Of a stretch of DNA of 64,000 bases, positions 45,677-54,158 are shown piece after piece; within the stretch, counting starts at the first letter, position 1, and every line of letters begins with the position of its first letter. The translations under genes and the position numbers were made by a program. The DNA is from Bifidobacterium apri (lineage in GTDB: Bacteria > Actinomycetota > Actinomycetes > Actinomycetales > Bifidobacteriaceae), in the NCBI RefSeq assembly GCF_009299485.1, contig NZ_WBSO01000005.1:1-64000 (forward strand). The letters run 5' to 3'. The notes under the pieces were generated by a model, which saw only the letters and a program-made list of their open reading frames with translations, was not told the DNA's origin and searched no databases.

Positions 45677-47734
45677 ATGAGCGATTTGAACGCGTTAAAT
45701 CTCGAAGCGGGCGAAGAAATCGGCGGCTATACGCTGATTTCTCGTCTCGGCAGCGGTGCGATGGGATCGGTTTGGCGCGTCAAAGATGACGGCGGGCAGG
45801 AATACGCGATGAAAATCCTGCGCGATTCCTTGGTTGATGAGGGCGATGCGACCGCGCAGTCCGCACGCAACCATGCGACCGCCCGCGAGCGCCTGCGTCG
45901 TGAGGCGATGGCGTTGCGCCGGATCAGGCATCCCGGCGTGTGCTCCATCGTGGATATGGAGTTGGATGATGCGGTTGCATTCATTGTCACGGAGCTGATT
46001 GAGGGCAGGAACCTGCGCGAGGACGTCGCTGCAAACGGCCAGTATGTGGGCGATGATTTGGAACGTCTGTCGCGCAAGCTCATTGACGCGGTCGAAGCGG
46101 TGCACGCGGCGGGGATCGTGCATCGCGATATCAAGCCGACGAATGTGATGATTGCGGCGAGCGGCCCTATTCTTGTGGATTTCGGCATCGCGATGGGCGA
46201 GGGGGAAAGCCATGTCACCCGGACCGGATTGGTGATGGGGACGCCCGGGTTCATCGCTCCTGAAATCATTGATGGTGCAGAGTCAAGTGAGGCGACGGAT
46301 TGGTGGTCGGTCGCCTCGGTGCTGGCGTTCGCGGCGACCGGTCAGCCGGTGTTTGGTACTCAGCCGATGATGGCGGTGCTTGAACGCGAGGCGCGCGGTA
46401 ACGCGAATCTTGCCGGGCTTCCTGCGCGCACGGCGGCAGCCTTCCGTTCAGCGCTTGACCCGGATCCGGATCACCGGTGCACGCCGAAACAGTTGTTGCA
46501 AACGATCGCCGTGGATGCGCTCGACCCAGCCGTTTGGCATGATGCGCAAGAGCAGATGGTGGATGGACAGACGGTTGCGTTCCCTGCGGCGGGGGACGAG
46601 ACACAGTCCGGCGATGGGGATGCGATGCTCCCTTTTGACGGGGACGATGCTGCGGATGCCGGGCAATCCGGTCATACCGGGCATGGGAATCCAAGGTCCT
46701 TGTGGTCGGATGACGCCGGCAGCGCCCTTGGCCCCTCCGGTTCCCCTGGTGCTGTTGACACTGCCGACAGTCCCGAGGGTGAGGATTATGCAGATCCTGC
46801 CACCACGGTGATCGACGACCAACCGACCGTCGCCGCACCGGCTCCGATTGCGTCCACCGCAGTGATGCCGCACGATGACGCTACGCGTCCGCTTCCCGAC
46901 GCTTCCGGGGTTGTCGGGACTGTGAGCGAGCCGCTTGCACCGACCGCAGTTGCGAGCGACGGGAACGAAGCCGAATCGACACCCCCGGAACAGCACCAGC
47001 CCAATCCTGTCGATATCAGGCGCGCGCAGTACTTCAAGCGTGGGATTCTCCCGCTTGCCGCATTGACCGTCCCGATTGCGATAACCGCTGCGGCGATGCC
47101 GGTGATCGCTTGGATTCTCGCTGGCATCCTGATGTGGCTGCTCACTGCAATAGGACTGAATACCGGTTCACAGCTCGATCGGGAAAGCAAACGTGGCGGG
47201 ACCCGGAAACGTGGCGATGGAGCGCTGCGCGTGGCGACCATGCCGTGGCATATCGTCAAAGGACTGGTGTTGGCCATTCCCCGCGCCGTGTTGGCCGGCG
47301 CCATCGCCGTACTGGGTATCATCATCGCCACACTCGCTTTGCATCTGCCGACGTTCCCCACTCCTTGGCATTTCAATGGTTGGGTGGTTCCGTTCGTGTT
47401 GCTCGCGGGGAGTCCGTTGTCTATCAGCGGCGGTGTTCTGGCGGGGGCGGCCGCGATTGGATGGCTGGTCAGCGTTTTCGCGACCGGTGCTGCCGCAATC
47501 CGGATGGGATCAGGGACCTTGCGCGGCCTCCCGCGCGACGCGACAACCGCTCTGTCGGCAGAAGCGGGCAGTGAGACCAATCAAAGTGACGCGTCCGAGA
47601 ACCCCGGGGCAAGCCGCCGCACGACGTTGCTGATGATATGGCTGGTGCTGGTGGTCGCCGCCGTGGTTGCGGTGCTGGTGACGAACGCCATCAATTGGGT
47701 GCCGTTGACCGTCAGCGGATATATGCGTATATGA
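45677..47734 (+). CDS. Ser/Thr protein kinase, PknB-like, membrane anchored
   Basis: A 685-residue kinase. Catalytic domain residues 18-280: glycine loop LGSGAMGSVW, lysine in YAMKIL (K46), HRDIKPTN (D151), DFG (D168), GTPGFIAPE. A long acidic Ser/Thr/Pro-rich linker (about 290-450) follows, then four hydrophobic helices (about 455-650). Unlike PknB it has no PASTA domains. TAGGAT lies exactly 7 nt before ATG 45677 and the ribosome site is poor, so a leaderless message is likely. Probably regulates cell wall or growth. Confidence 0.9.
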   Translation: MSDLNALNLEAGEEIGGYTLISRLGSGAMGSVWRVKDDGGQEYAMKILRDSLVDEGDATAQSARNHATARERLRREAMALRRIRHPGVCSIVDMELDDAVAFIVTELIEGRNLREDVAANGQYVGDDLERLSRKLIDAVEAVHAAGIVHRDIKPTNVMIAASGPILVDFGIAMGEGESHVTRTGLVMGTPGFIAPEIIDGAESSEATDWWSVASVLAFAATGQPVFGTQPMMAVLEREARGNANLAGLPARTAAAFRSALDPDPDHRCTPKQLLQTIAVDALDPAVWHDAQEQMVDGQTVAFPAAGDETQSGDGDAMLPFDGDDAADAGQSGHTGHGNPRSLWSDDAGSALGPSGSPGAVDTADSPEGEDYADPATTVIDDQPTVAAPAPIASTAVMPHDDATRPLPDASGVVGTVSEPLAPTAVASDGNEAESTPPEQHQPNPVDIRRAQYFKRGILPLAALTVPIAITAAAMPVIAWILAGILMWLLTAIGLNTGSQLDRESKRGGTRKRGDGALRVATMPWHIVKGLVLAIPRAVLAGAIAVLGIIIATLALHLPTFPTPWHFNGWVVPFVLLAGSPLSISGGVLAGAAAIGWLVSVFATGAAAIRMGSGTLRGLPRDATTALSAEAGSETNQSDASENPGASRRTTLLMIWLVLVVAAVVAVLVTNAINWVPLTVSGYMRI

Positions 47735-47936
47735 CCGTCTTGCCGTGCAGGTTGCCGGCTGTGCGGCAAGCCGGCGATCAATTGGTCGGCGCCGCCGCAA
47801 GGCCGACATCGTTCGCATATGCGGTTCAGGAGCCCGAGACGTTCCTGCCGTTCTCGCCGTCCTCGATTAGACTATCCGACAGTGAGCGGTCATGGATGCC
47901 GCGGTCGCGGAATCGTGCATACCAGAAAGGACAATC

Positions 47937-48929
47937 ATGCCCCAGAACGACAAGAGGAACGCCAAACGCCGTACCCGCGCGGAACGTAGGGCCGAGGAAG
48001 AGGCACGTCTCAAAGAGCAGGCTGAGCAGGCGGAACGTGAGCGCAAGCAGCAGACGCTGATCGGCGCGATCGTGGTTCTTGTGGTCGTGGCGTTGGTTGC
48101 GGTGATCGGTGTCACGGTGTATCGCAACACTCATCCGTCCTCGACATCCACATCATCCGGCACCGCTTCGCCGTCCTCCGTTGCCGCGGCGAAGAAGGCA
48201 ATGAACGCGGTGAAGACCAAGCCGTCAAATGCGAATTCGACCGGCGGATTCCTGTTCTCGAAGAACGGCTATAACAAGACGATCAGCGACGCCCCCACCA
48301 TTGCGCTGTATATGGATCCGATCTGCCCCGGCTGCGGGTCGATGCACCGGCAGATTGATTCGACCCTTGAAGCGATGTTCAAGGCGGGTCAGGTCAATCT
48401 CGAGTTCCATCTGATGACTTCGCGTGACGCCAGCTCGTCGGACAACTATTCCTCACGCGCCGCCAACGCCGCGGTGTATATCGTCGAGCATGACGACAAC
48501 CCGGAGCATCTGCTCAAGTACATCGAATATATCTATGACGAGGACTTCCAGCCGGATGAGGCCGACTCCTATGTCCCGGTGAGCGACAAGAAGCTGCAGG
48601 AGCAGGCGCAGAAGGCAGGTGTATCCGCCGCGGTGGCTTCCAAGGCGTTCTCAAACACCTATACCGCGTGGCTGAAGGCTTCGGACACGTATACCAGCAT
48701 GCGGCCGGAGCTTGCGAACGTGTCAGGTGATTACGCCGGCTATATGACTACTCCTACCATCACCATCAATGGCACGTATCTGGATTTGGTGAAGGTCGGC
48801 AAGTACAACATGTCCATCAAGGAAGCGTTGCTCACTTCTATCGGACTGAAGGAAAGCCAGGTCGGTAAGAGCGGCGTCATGCCGTCGATCGGCTCCGGCA
48901 AGCCGAAGGCCATCGATACCGGCAAGTAG
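47937..48929 (+). CDS. DsbA-like thiol-disulfide oxidoreductase, membrane anchored
   Basis: A 330-residue protein. The N-terminus is charged and helical (RRTRAERRAEEEARLKEQ), then one helix (41-62), a Ser/Thr-rich spacer and an extracytoplasmic thioredoxin-fold domain with CPGC (C130, C133) in MDPICPGCGSMH and a cis-Pro segment TTPTITING. It matches DsbA-like family proteins that form disulfides in secreted proteins. ATG 47937 follows AAAGGAC. Confidence 0.87.
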   Translation: MPQNDKRNAKRRTRAERRAEEEARLKEQAEQAERERKQQTLIGAIVVLVVVALVAVIGVTVYRNTHPSSTSTSSGTASPSSVAAAKKAMNAVKTKPSNANSTGGFLFSKNGYNKTISDAPTIALYMDPICPGCGSMHRQIDSTLEAMFKAGQVNLEFHLMTSRDASSSDNYSSRAANAAVYIVEHDDNPEHLLKYIEYIYDEDFQPDEADSYVPVSDKKLQEQAQKAGVSAAVASKAFSNTYTAWLKASDTYTSMRPELANVSGDYAGYMTTPTITINGTYLDLVKVGKYNMSIKEALLTSIGLKESQVGKSGVMPSIGSGKPKAIDTGK

Positions 48930-48971
48930 CCGTTCCGATGGCGTGGGCTTGCCCCGCCGCTGTTTTCCAGT

Positions 48972-48999
48972 GCCCCGGTCATGTCGGCCGGGGCTTTTG
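48972..48999 (+). terminator. Terminator after dsbA-like gene
   Basis: GCCCCGG and CCGGGGC (48972-48978 and 48988-48994) followed by TTTTGCC, 43 nt after the stop. Confidence 0.8.
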
Positions 49000-49078
49000 C
49001 CGTTCGGGGGTCGAAGGCAAGCACGTATTGTTCGCCCCTAGCGTATATTTTCAAAATCCACACATTTTACTTTTGTAT

Positions 49079-49090
49079 GCAAACGTTTGC
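49079..49090. promoter_or_regulatory. LacI-type operator-like palindrome, GCAAACGTTTGC
   Basis: A perfect 12-bp palindrome with central CG, the classic form of LacI/GalR-family sites, in an AT-rich patch between the dsbA-like gene and tRNA-Thr. No carbohydrate gene is adjacent. The rest of the 303-nt gap (48930-49232) holds the terminator above and a small GACAA/TTGTC stem at 49203-49217. Confidence 0.45.
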
Positions 49091-49232
49091 CATCGCCCCT
49101 GCGGAACCGCGCACGCGACACGGCCCAGACACATCGGTAAACCGATGTTCATCAGCACTGGTATGCTAATCTTCGGTGTGCTTGAGTCGTGGCAACATAA
49201 TCGACAATATTGTTGTCAATCGGCATGCTCAC

Positions 49233-49306
49233 GCCTCCTTAGCTCAGATGGCCAGAGCGGCCGCCTTGTAAGCGGCAGGTCGTCGGTTCGATCCCGACAG
49301 GAGGCT
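49233..49306 (+). tRNA. tRNA-Thr (anticodon TGT)
   Basis: Full cloverleaf: acceptor GCCTCCT/AGGAGGC, D-arm GCTC...GAGC, anticodon stem GCCGC/GCGGC with loop CTTGTAA (anticodon TGT), T-arm GTCGG-TTCGATC-CCGAC. 74 nt, CCA not encoded. Confidence 0.97.
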
Positions 49307-49375
49307 CGAAACGTGGTACAGTATTATCGTGTCGCACCAGCGGCACCACGTTGAGTCTTACTGCGAGTAAGTAAG

Positions 49376-49489
49376 CCAAGGGTCTTTCCCCCCAACTACG
49401 ACCCTTGGCAACATAAAGGTGGAGCGTCCCCCAACCAGCTTCACCTTGAGGGGGGCCGGAACATCCCCTTCTCTTCGGCCCCCCTTTTT
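49376..49489 (+). ncRNA. 6C-type small RNA
   Basis: Three consecutive stem-loops, the first two with C-rich loops, ending in a terminator: (1) CCAAGGGTC/GACCCTTGG with six Cs in the loop (TTTCCCCCCAAC); (2) AAGGTGGAGC/GCTTCACCTT with GTCCCCCAACC; (3) GGGGGGCCG/CGGCCCCCC with ATCCCC in the loop and a T5 tail. This is the layout of the actinobacterial 6C RNA, whose C-rich loops are thought to pair with G-rich sites in target messages. The 5' end is uncertain; a TATTAT at 49322-49327 could be part of a promoter. Confidence 0.75.
49450..49489 (+). terminator. Intrinsic terminator of the 6C RNA
   Basis: GGGGGGCCG (49450-49458) and CGGCCCCCC (49476-49484), then TTTTT. Confidence 0.9.
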
Positions 49490-49495
49490 CTTTTC

Positions 49496-49528
49496 AAGTC
49501 CGCCCATAGTGGCGGGCTTGCTTTTTTC
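49496..49528 (+). terminator. Second terminator behind the 6C RNA
   Basis: AAGTCCGCC and GGCGGGCTT with a short loop, then GCTTTTTT, only 6 nt after the previous T-run. Tandem terminators protect the downstream gene from readthrough. The remaining stretch 49529-49846 shows only a good -10-like TACAAT (49784-49789) ahead of the wall-protein gene. Confidence 0.85.
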
Positions 49529-49846
49529 CAGCATAACCCGCAATCCCAGCACCGGCACAAGTTCACGCGAACTCGCCACCTTCGTAAAATTGGTCACACT
49601 GAGTCCGTTTGCGGCATTATCGGCATCAAGAGGCGGATAAACGTCAACCCCTCGTGTGCTACGGCGCCACACCCGAATCCGCCACCTCAGCGTTCCGCGA
49701 TATGCGACACATCACCGAAACCCGCGAATGTGGGAGAATGTTGCGAGCTCCGTCAAACAGCGCACCGCGACCGAACAAACCGCTACAATGCAAGCCAGAG
49801 GCCTGCCATACAGGCAGCCCGCTCAGCGATTTCGGAAGGTGATGGC

Positions 49847-51394
49847 ATGGCGCGTCGTTGGACCCCACAACGCACGGTGATACTGCGTCGCATCAGAGTG
49901 GCATGCTGCTCGGTTGCGGTTGTGCTCGCCTCAGTATGTACATTCGCCGTCGGTGCGAGAAAAACCGTTGCGCTCTCCATCAACGGGCAAACCACGACAG
50001 TCACCACATATGCGTCCTCGGTAGATCGCCTGTTGGACGAGCAAGGCATCACCATCAAATCCCACGACCTCATCGAATCGACGTCAAAAGGTTCGCTCAA
50101 AGACCACGATGTGATTACCATCCGCTCAGCATACGAGACCACCATCAATATCGACGGCACCGAAGTCCCGTTCTGGACAGTCGCCACAAGCATGGACCAG
50201 CTGCTCGGCTTCTTCGAACAAAACGAACAGGCCGCTTCGAAAGTGACCGTCGACATCAAGAACGTCTACAACCAACTCACCGGCGGCTTGGTCATCAACG
50301 AAAGCGGCCCGGTCACCGTCATCGCCGACGGCGTCACCTCCATCGCCCCGAACGGCAAGCTGACAGCGGCATCCATCCTTGATTCCAAGGGCATCACGCT
50401 CGGCAAAGAAGACCGCGTCAGCGTCGAACGAGACAACGGGACGACCATCCTGCGCGTGCAACGCGTCAAACACCAAACCGAAACCCGCACGGAAACCATC
50501 CCCTTCGACACGCAGACCGTCGTCGACAACAGCCTCCAACCCGGCCAGACCGTCGTCCAACAGGCCGGGCAGAACGGCACCAAAGTCGACACCTATGACG
50601 TCACTTACGTCGATGGAGTCAAGGAAAGCGAAACACTGACCTCGTCACAGACCACAGCCGCCCCGGTCATGCAGATCATCGCCGTAGGACCGGAGCAGTC
50701 AAGCGATTCCAACGATTCTGACGGTTCCGACAGTTCCGACAGTTCCAGCAGCGGGTCGGCAGCGCAAGGCGACACGGACTCCGACGATTCAGCTTCTTCG
50801 TCATCGTCGTCATCGTCATCATCGTCCTCCTCGTCACCATCCGCTTCGGCATCATCATCCCCGTCCTCGTCCGCCAGCGCTTCCCCGAAACCGGCACCAT
50901 CGAAAACGGCCACGGCGACACCAAGCCCGTCGAAGACCACAACAACGCCGAAGCCGGCACCAAGCCAGACCGCAACATCCAAACCAAGCCCCAGCCCGAG
51001 CAACACCGCATCGACCGGCGGATCATCCGGCAGCAGCTCCTCCGGCAGCGGCAGCTCCTCGGCGGCAGGTTCCAGACTATGGCATCCGACAGTCCAGCAG
51101 GCGCAAACCTATGCCGCCGGCGCCGCCGCGCAACGCGGATGGACCGGCAACGAATGGACATGCCTGCTGAACCTGTGGACCAAAGAATCCGGCTGGCGGT
51201 GGTCCGCAGGCAACCCCACCTCGGGCGCCTACGGCATCCCCCAATCCCTGCCCGGCAGCAAAATGTCCCAATTCGGCGCCAACTGGAAAGATGATGGCGC
51301 CGTCCAGATCGACTGGGGCCTGTATTACATCACCATCCGCTATGGCAAACCTTCCGTAGCCTGGCAACACTGGAAAGATTACAACTGGTACTGA
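49847..51394 (+). CDS. Secreted G5/DUF348-domain wall protein with lytic-transglycosylase-like end
   Basis: A 515-residue surface protein. Signal/anchor helix at 18-36; three ubiquitin-like DUF348 repeats (about 38-95, 98-150, 157-200: KTVALSINGQTTTVTTYASS is the first); a G5 domain (205-282); a long Ser/Thr/Pro-rich linker (285-428) with a run of 14 serines; and a C-terminal domain (about 440-515) with ESGWRWSAGNPTSGAYGIPQ, typical of resuscitation-promoting-factor or transglycosylase-like enzymes that cut peptidoglycan. E in the ESGW motif is the likely catalytic acid. ATG 49847 follows GGAAGG; first gene before rsmA-ispE as in many actinobacteria. Confidence 0.88.
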   Translation: MARRWTPQRTVILRRIRVACCSVAVVLASVCTFAVGARKTVALSINGQTTTVTTYASSVDRLLDEQGITIKSHDLIESTSKGSLKDHDVITIRSAYETTINIDGTEVPFWTVATSMDQLLGFFEQNEQAASKVTVDIKNVYNQLTGGLVINESGPVTVIADGVTSIAPNGKLTAASILDSKGITLGKEDRVSVERDNGTTILRVQRVKHQTETRTETIPFDTQTVVDNSLQPGQTVVQQAGQNGTKVDTYDVTYVDGVKESETLTSSQTTAAPVMQIIAVGPEQSSDSNDSDGSDSSDSSSSGSAAQGDTDSDDSASSSSSSSSSSSSSSPSASASSSPSSSASASPKPAPSKTATATPSPSKTTTTPKPAPSQTATSKPSPSPSNTASTGGSSGSSSSGSGSSSAAGSRLWHPTVQQAQTYAAGAAAQRGWTGNEWTCLLNLWTKESGWRWSAGNPTSGAYGIPQSLPGSKMSQFGANWKDDGAVQIDWGLYYITIRYGKPSVAWQHWKDYNWY

Positions 51395-51440
51395 TCCGCC
51401 ATCCGGCCATCACGAACACGAGACTCGACAAGAAGCACGA

Positions 51441-52397
51441 ATGAACACCACAACATCTCTACAAGCGGCGGACAACCGAGAAAACACCGCCACAGACCGC
51501 CCTGGGCACCTGCTCGGAGCCGCCGACATCCGCCGCATCGCCGCCGAAGCGGGCATCCGCCCGACCAAGAAATTCGGCCAGAATTTTGTCATCGACCCCG
51601 GCACTGTGCGCAAAATCGTCCACGAATCCGGTGTGTCTGCCGGCGACACGGTGTTGGAAGTCGGACCGGGACTCGGATCACTCACCTTGGCGCTCTTGGA
51701 AGCCGGAACCGATGTCACGGCGATTGAAATCGACCCGCCCCTGGCACAACGTCTGCCCGGCACCGTCGCACAGTTCATGCCGCAAGCCACAAACCGGCTG
51801 CACGTCATCAACCATGATGCCCTGACCGTCACCCCTGAAGATACGCCCGGACTATCCGCCGCCCGTCATATCACGCTGGTCGCGAATCTTCCGTATAACG
51901 TCGCCACACCGATCATATTGACCCTGCTTGAACGATTCCCCCAACTTGACCGGTTCACGGTCATGGTGCAGAAAGAAGTCGCCGACCGTCTTGCGGCGAC
52001 ACCGGGAAGCAAAATCTACGGCACGCCGAGTGTAAAACTCGCATGGTACGGCATTGCGCAACGGTCGGCGATGATCGGCCGTAACGTGTTCTGGCCGGCC
52101 CCGAACGTCGATTCAGCCTTGGTCACCTTCACCCGGTACCCCGAAGGCCAATTGCCGGAAGCATCTGAGCTGGGCGCCGCACGCGCCGATGTGTTCGCAC
52201 TGGTTGACGCCGCATTCGGGCAGCGGCGCAAAACCCTGCATGCCGCCCTCAAACGCATGGTCGGCCCGGAGGCTTTCACGGCTTGCGGCATCGATCCGAC
52301 CCGCCGCGGGGAAACACTGACTATCCAAGAGTTCACACGCCTTGCCGCCGCGCAGTCGGCACAGGAGAGCACCGAAGGAAAGCAGGAATCGGCATGA
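51441..52397 (+). CDS. rsmA: 16S rRNA (adenine1518/1519-N6)-dimethyltransferase
   Basis: A 318-residue KsgA methylase that dimethylates two adjacent adenines in helix 45 of 16S rRNA. Motifs: KKFGQNFVIDPGTVRKI, SAM loop VLEVGPGLGSLTLALL, VTAIEIDPPL, and the catalytic VANLPYNVATPI (NLPY). Start 51441 gives the usual N-terminal extension. Its stop overlaps the ispE start by 4 nt (ATGA), so the two are translationally coupled. Confidence 0.95.
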   Translation: MNTTTSLQAADNRENTATDRPGHLLGAADIRRIAAEAGIRPTKKFGQNFVIDPGTVRKIVHESGVSAGDTVLEVGPGLGSLTLALLEAGTDVTAIEIDPPLAQRLPGTVAQFMPQATNRLHVINHDALTVTPEDTPGLSAARHITLVANLPYNVATPIILTLLERFPQLDRFTVMVQKEVADRLAATPGSKIYGTPSVKLAWYGIAQRSAMIGRNVFWPAPNVDSALVTFTRYPEGQLPEASELGAARADVFALVDAAFGQRRKTLHAALKRMVGPEAFTACGIDPTRRGETLTIQEFTRLAAAQSAQESTEGKQESA

Positions 52398-53311
52398 AGG
52401 TGAGCGTGGACTGCCCCGCGAAAACCAATCTCACCTTGCATGTCGGCGCAAGACATGCCGATTGGGACGGGCGGCATGAGCTTGACACCATCTACTGCGC
52501 GCTTGGCGTCTACGACACGGTCACGGTATCTCCCACGAATCCGGGAAGCGGCGTCCGACTGTCTATGGGTGGCGATCATCTCGCCGACCTCGAGCACAAC
52601 GGCGACATCAGCAGCAACCATGCTGTGCGTGCTGTCAACGCGTTGGCGCAGGCGAGCGGGCATGATGCCGATGCCGCCGTGCATATCACCAAACGCATTC
52701 CCGTCGCCGCAGGTCTCGCCGGGGGTTCGGCTGATGCCGCGGCGACACTGCTCGCCTTGGACACGTTGTGGAATCTTCACTGGCCGATTGAGCGCCTTCA
52801 GTCGGTTGCGGCGACGCTCGGCGCCGATATGCCGTTCTGCTTGACTGGCGGATACGCGCATGGCACCGGATTCGGCGAGCGCATCACTGCGATACCACCG
52901 GACAGTGATGCCGCCGAACGGCTGCGCAATCAGGGATTCGCGGGTTTGGTGCTCGTCGGGGCGTACGATACGCAGCTCAGCACGCCTCGTGTGTATGCTG
53001 AATTCGACCGTATCGGTGACGGATGGCGGCGCGACGGCGATGCCAGGCCAAACAACGATCTTCAATATGCCGCGGTGCAGCTTCATCCTCGCAGCGGCGA
53101 AGCGATGGATGCGGCGGTCGCAGCCGGGGCGACCCATGCGTTGGTGTCCGGTTCGGGACCTTCCGTTGTCGCGTTCGTGCCGGATTCGCAAGCGATGGCG
53201 GCAGTTGCCGCTACCTGGCGCGCCGGCGATGCCGTTGATCGGATCATCGAGGCGCAAGCCCCGGCTGTGCCGCGGATCCACGTCGTTCCCGGAGTCAGCG
53301 ATTGCCGGTAG
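52394..53311 (+). CDS. ispE: 4-diphosphocytidyl-2-C-methyl-D-erythritol kinase
   Basis: A 305-residue GHMP kinase of the MEP isoprenoid pathway. The N-terminal PAKTNLTL, ATP loop PVAAGLAGGSADAAATLLAL and the GSGPSVVAF motif near the C-terminus are intact. ATG 52394 overlaps the rsmA stop. The rsmA-ispE order is widely conserved in actinobacteria. The product feeds undecaprenyl and quinone-type lipids, linking it to the wall genes around it. Confidence 0.94.
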   Translation: MKVSVDCPAKTNLTLHVGARHADWDGRHELDTIYCALGVYDTVTVSPTNPGSGVRLSMGGDHLADLEHNGDISSNHAVRAVNALAQASGHDADAAVHITKRIPVAAGLAGGSADAAATLLALDTLWNLHWPIERLQSVAATLGADMPFCLTGGYAHGTGFGERITAIPPDSDAAERLRNQGFAGLVLVGAYDTQLSTPRVYAEFDRIGDGWRRDGDARPNNDLQYAAVQLHPRSGEAMDAAVAAGATHALVSGSGPSVVAFVPDSQAMAAVAATWRAGDAVDRIIEAQAPAVPRIHVVPGVSDCR

Positions 53312-53341
53312 AGTGGATGGATACAGAACGAAGAGGATGCT

Positions 53342-53965
53342 ATGACCGGAATCTATGATGAACGCGCGGCGCGTAAAGCCTATGTTCGTCACCGCCAGAC
53401 CGCGGTGTTCACTTTCACCATCATGGGTATGGTGATTGTGCTGATTATCGCCTTGCTGTTTTCGTTCCATGTGTTCGGTCTTGGTGCGGTGCCAACGTCC
53501 GAAAACCTGCCGAATTACGGTGTCGCTGCGGCTTGTGCCGTCCCGGATTCATCGGGCACGGCGAAATATGTCGATACGTCTACCGTCCATGTTCGCGTGC
53601 TCAACGGCACCCAGCATTCGGGATTCGCGCGCGCTGTCGGCGAGGCGCTCACCAATCGCGGGTTCACTGTCGAAAACGTGTCGAACTATCAGAAGACGGA
53701 CGTCAAGCAGACCATCATTTATTACGGCAAGAACAACATCAATGAGGCGTACACGCTCAATGACAACTTCACCGATGCGGTCTTGAAGATGGACGATCGT
53801 CAGGACAAGCTCATTGACGTCGTGCTCGGCGCCACGTTCAACAATCTCAAGACCAAGTCGAAGGTGCTGGGCAAAGGCGCGAAAATCAGCAATATCAGCG
53901 GCTGCCAGGACGGCAGCAAGATGACGAATCTGCCCAAAGCCTTGGCTCATGACGCGGTGAACTGA
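53342..53965 (+). CDS. LytR C-terminal domain membrane protein
   Basis: A 207-residue protein with one helix (about 22-48), a short spacer and an extracytoplasmic LytR_C-type domain (VHVRVLNGTQHSGFARAVGEALTNRGFTV; residues 82-170). Stand-alone LytR_C proteins occur in actinobacterial envelopes; function unknown. ATG 53342 follows GAGGATGCT; 30 nt after ispE, so probably same operon. Confidence 0.85.
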   Translation: MTGIYDERAARKAYVRHRQTAVFTFTIMGMVIVLIIALLFSFHVFGLGAVPTSENLPNYGVAAACAVPDSSGTAKYVDTSTVHVRVLNGTQHSGFARAVGEALTNRGFTVENVSNYQKTDVKQTIIYYGKNNINEAYTLNDNFTDAVLKMDDRQDKLIDVVLGATFNNLKTKSKVLGKGAKISNISGCQDGSKMTNLPKALAHDAVN

Positions 53966-54007
53966 CCGCCCGGGGGCGACCCGCACGGCGTCCTGCTTTC
54001 TGTCGCC

Positions 54008-54049
54008 ACAACCGGTCATGCTGAACCCATCGTCAGCATGACCGGTTGT
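54008..54049. terminator. Bidirectional terminator hairpin
   Basis: ACAACCGGTCATGCTGA and TCAGCATGACCGGTTGT, perfect 17-bp arms around CCCATCG-like loop, followed by TTGTTGG. It lies between the convergent LytR_C gene and the cca gene. Confidence 0.88.
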
Positions 54050-54158
54050 TTGTTGGACCGCATACCGTGCACACGCCTGATTCGGGCCGGTCTCATGCCT
54101 CTTCTGCCAGGTGCGGCGTCCGTCATCCGGCGTGCGCAGATGCGTGCGGACGCTATGC

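Noticed and set aside
49233-49306. tRNA-Thr as an integration site of a mobile element
   Set aside because: No integrase, no duplicated tRNA 3' end and ordinary genes on both sides.
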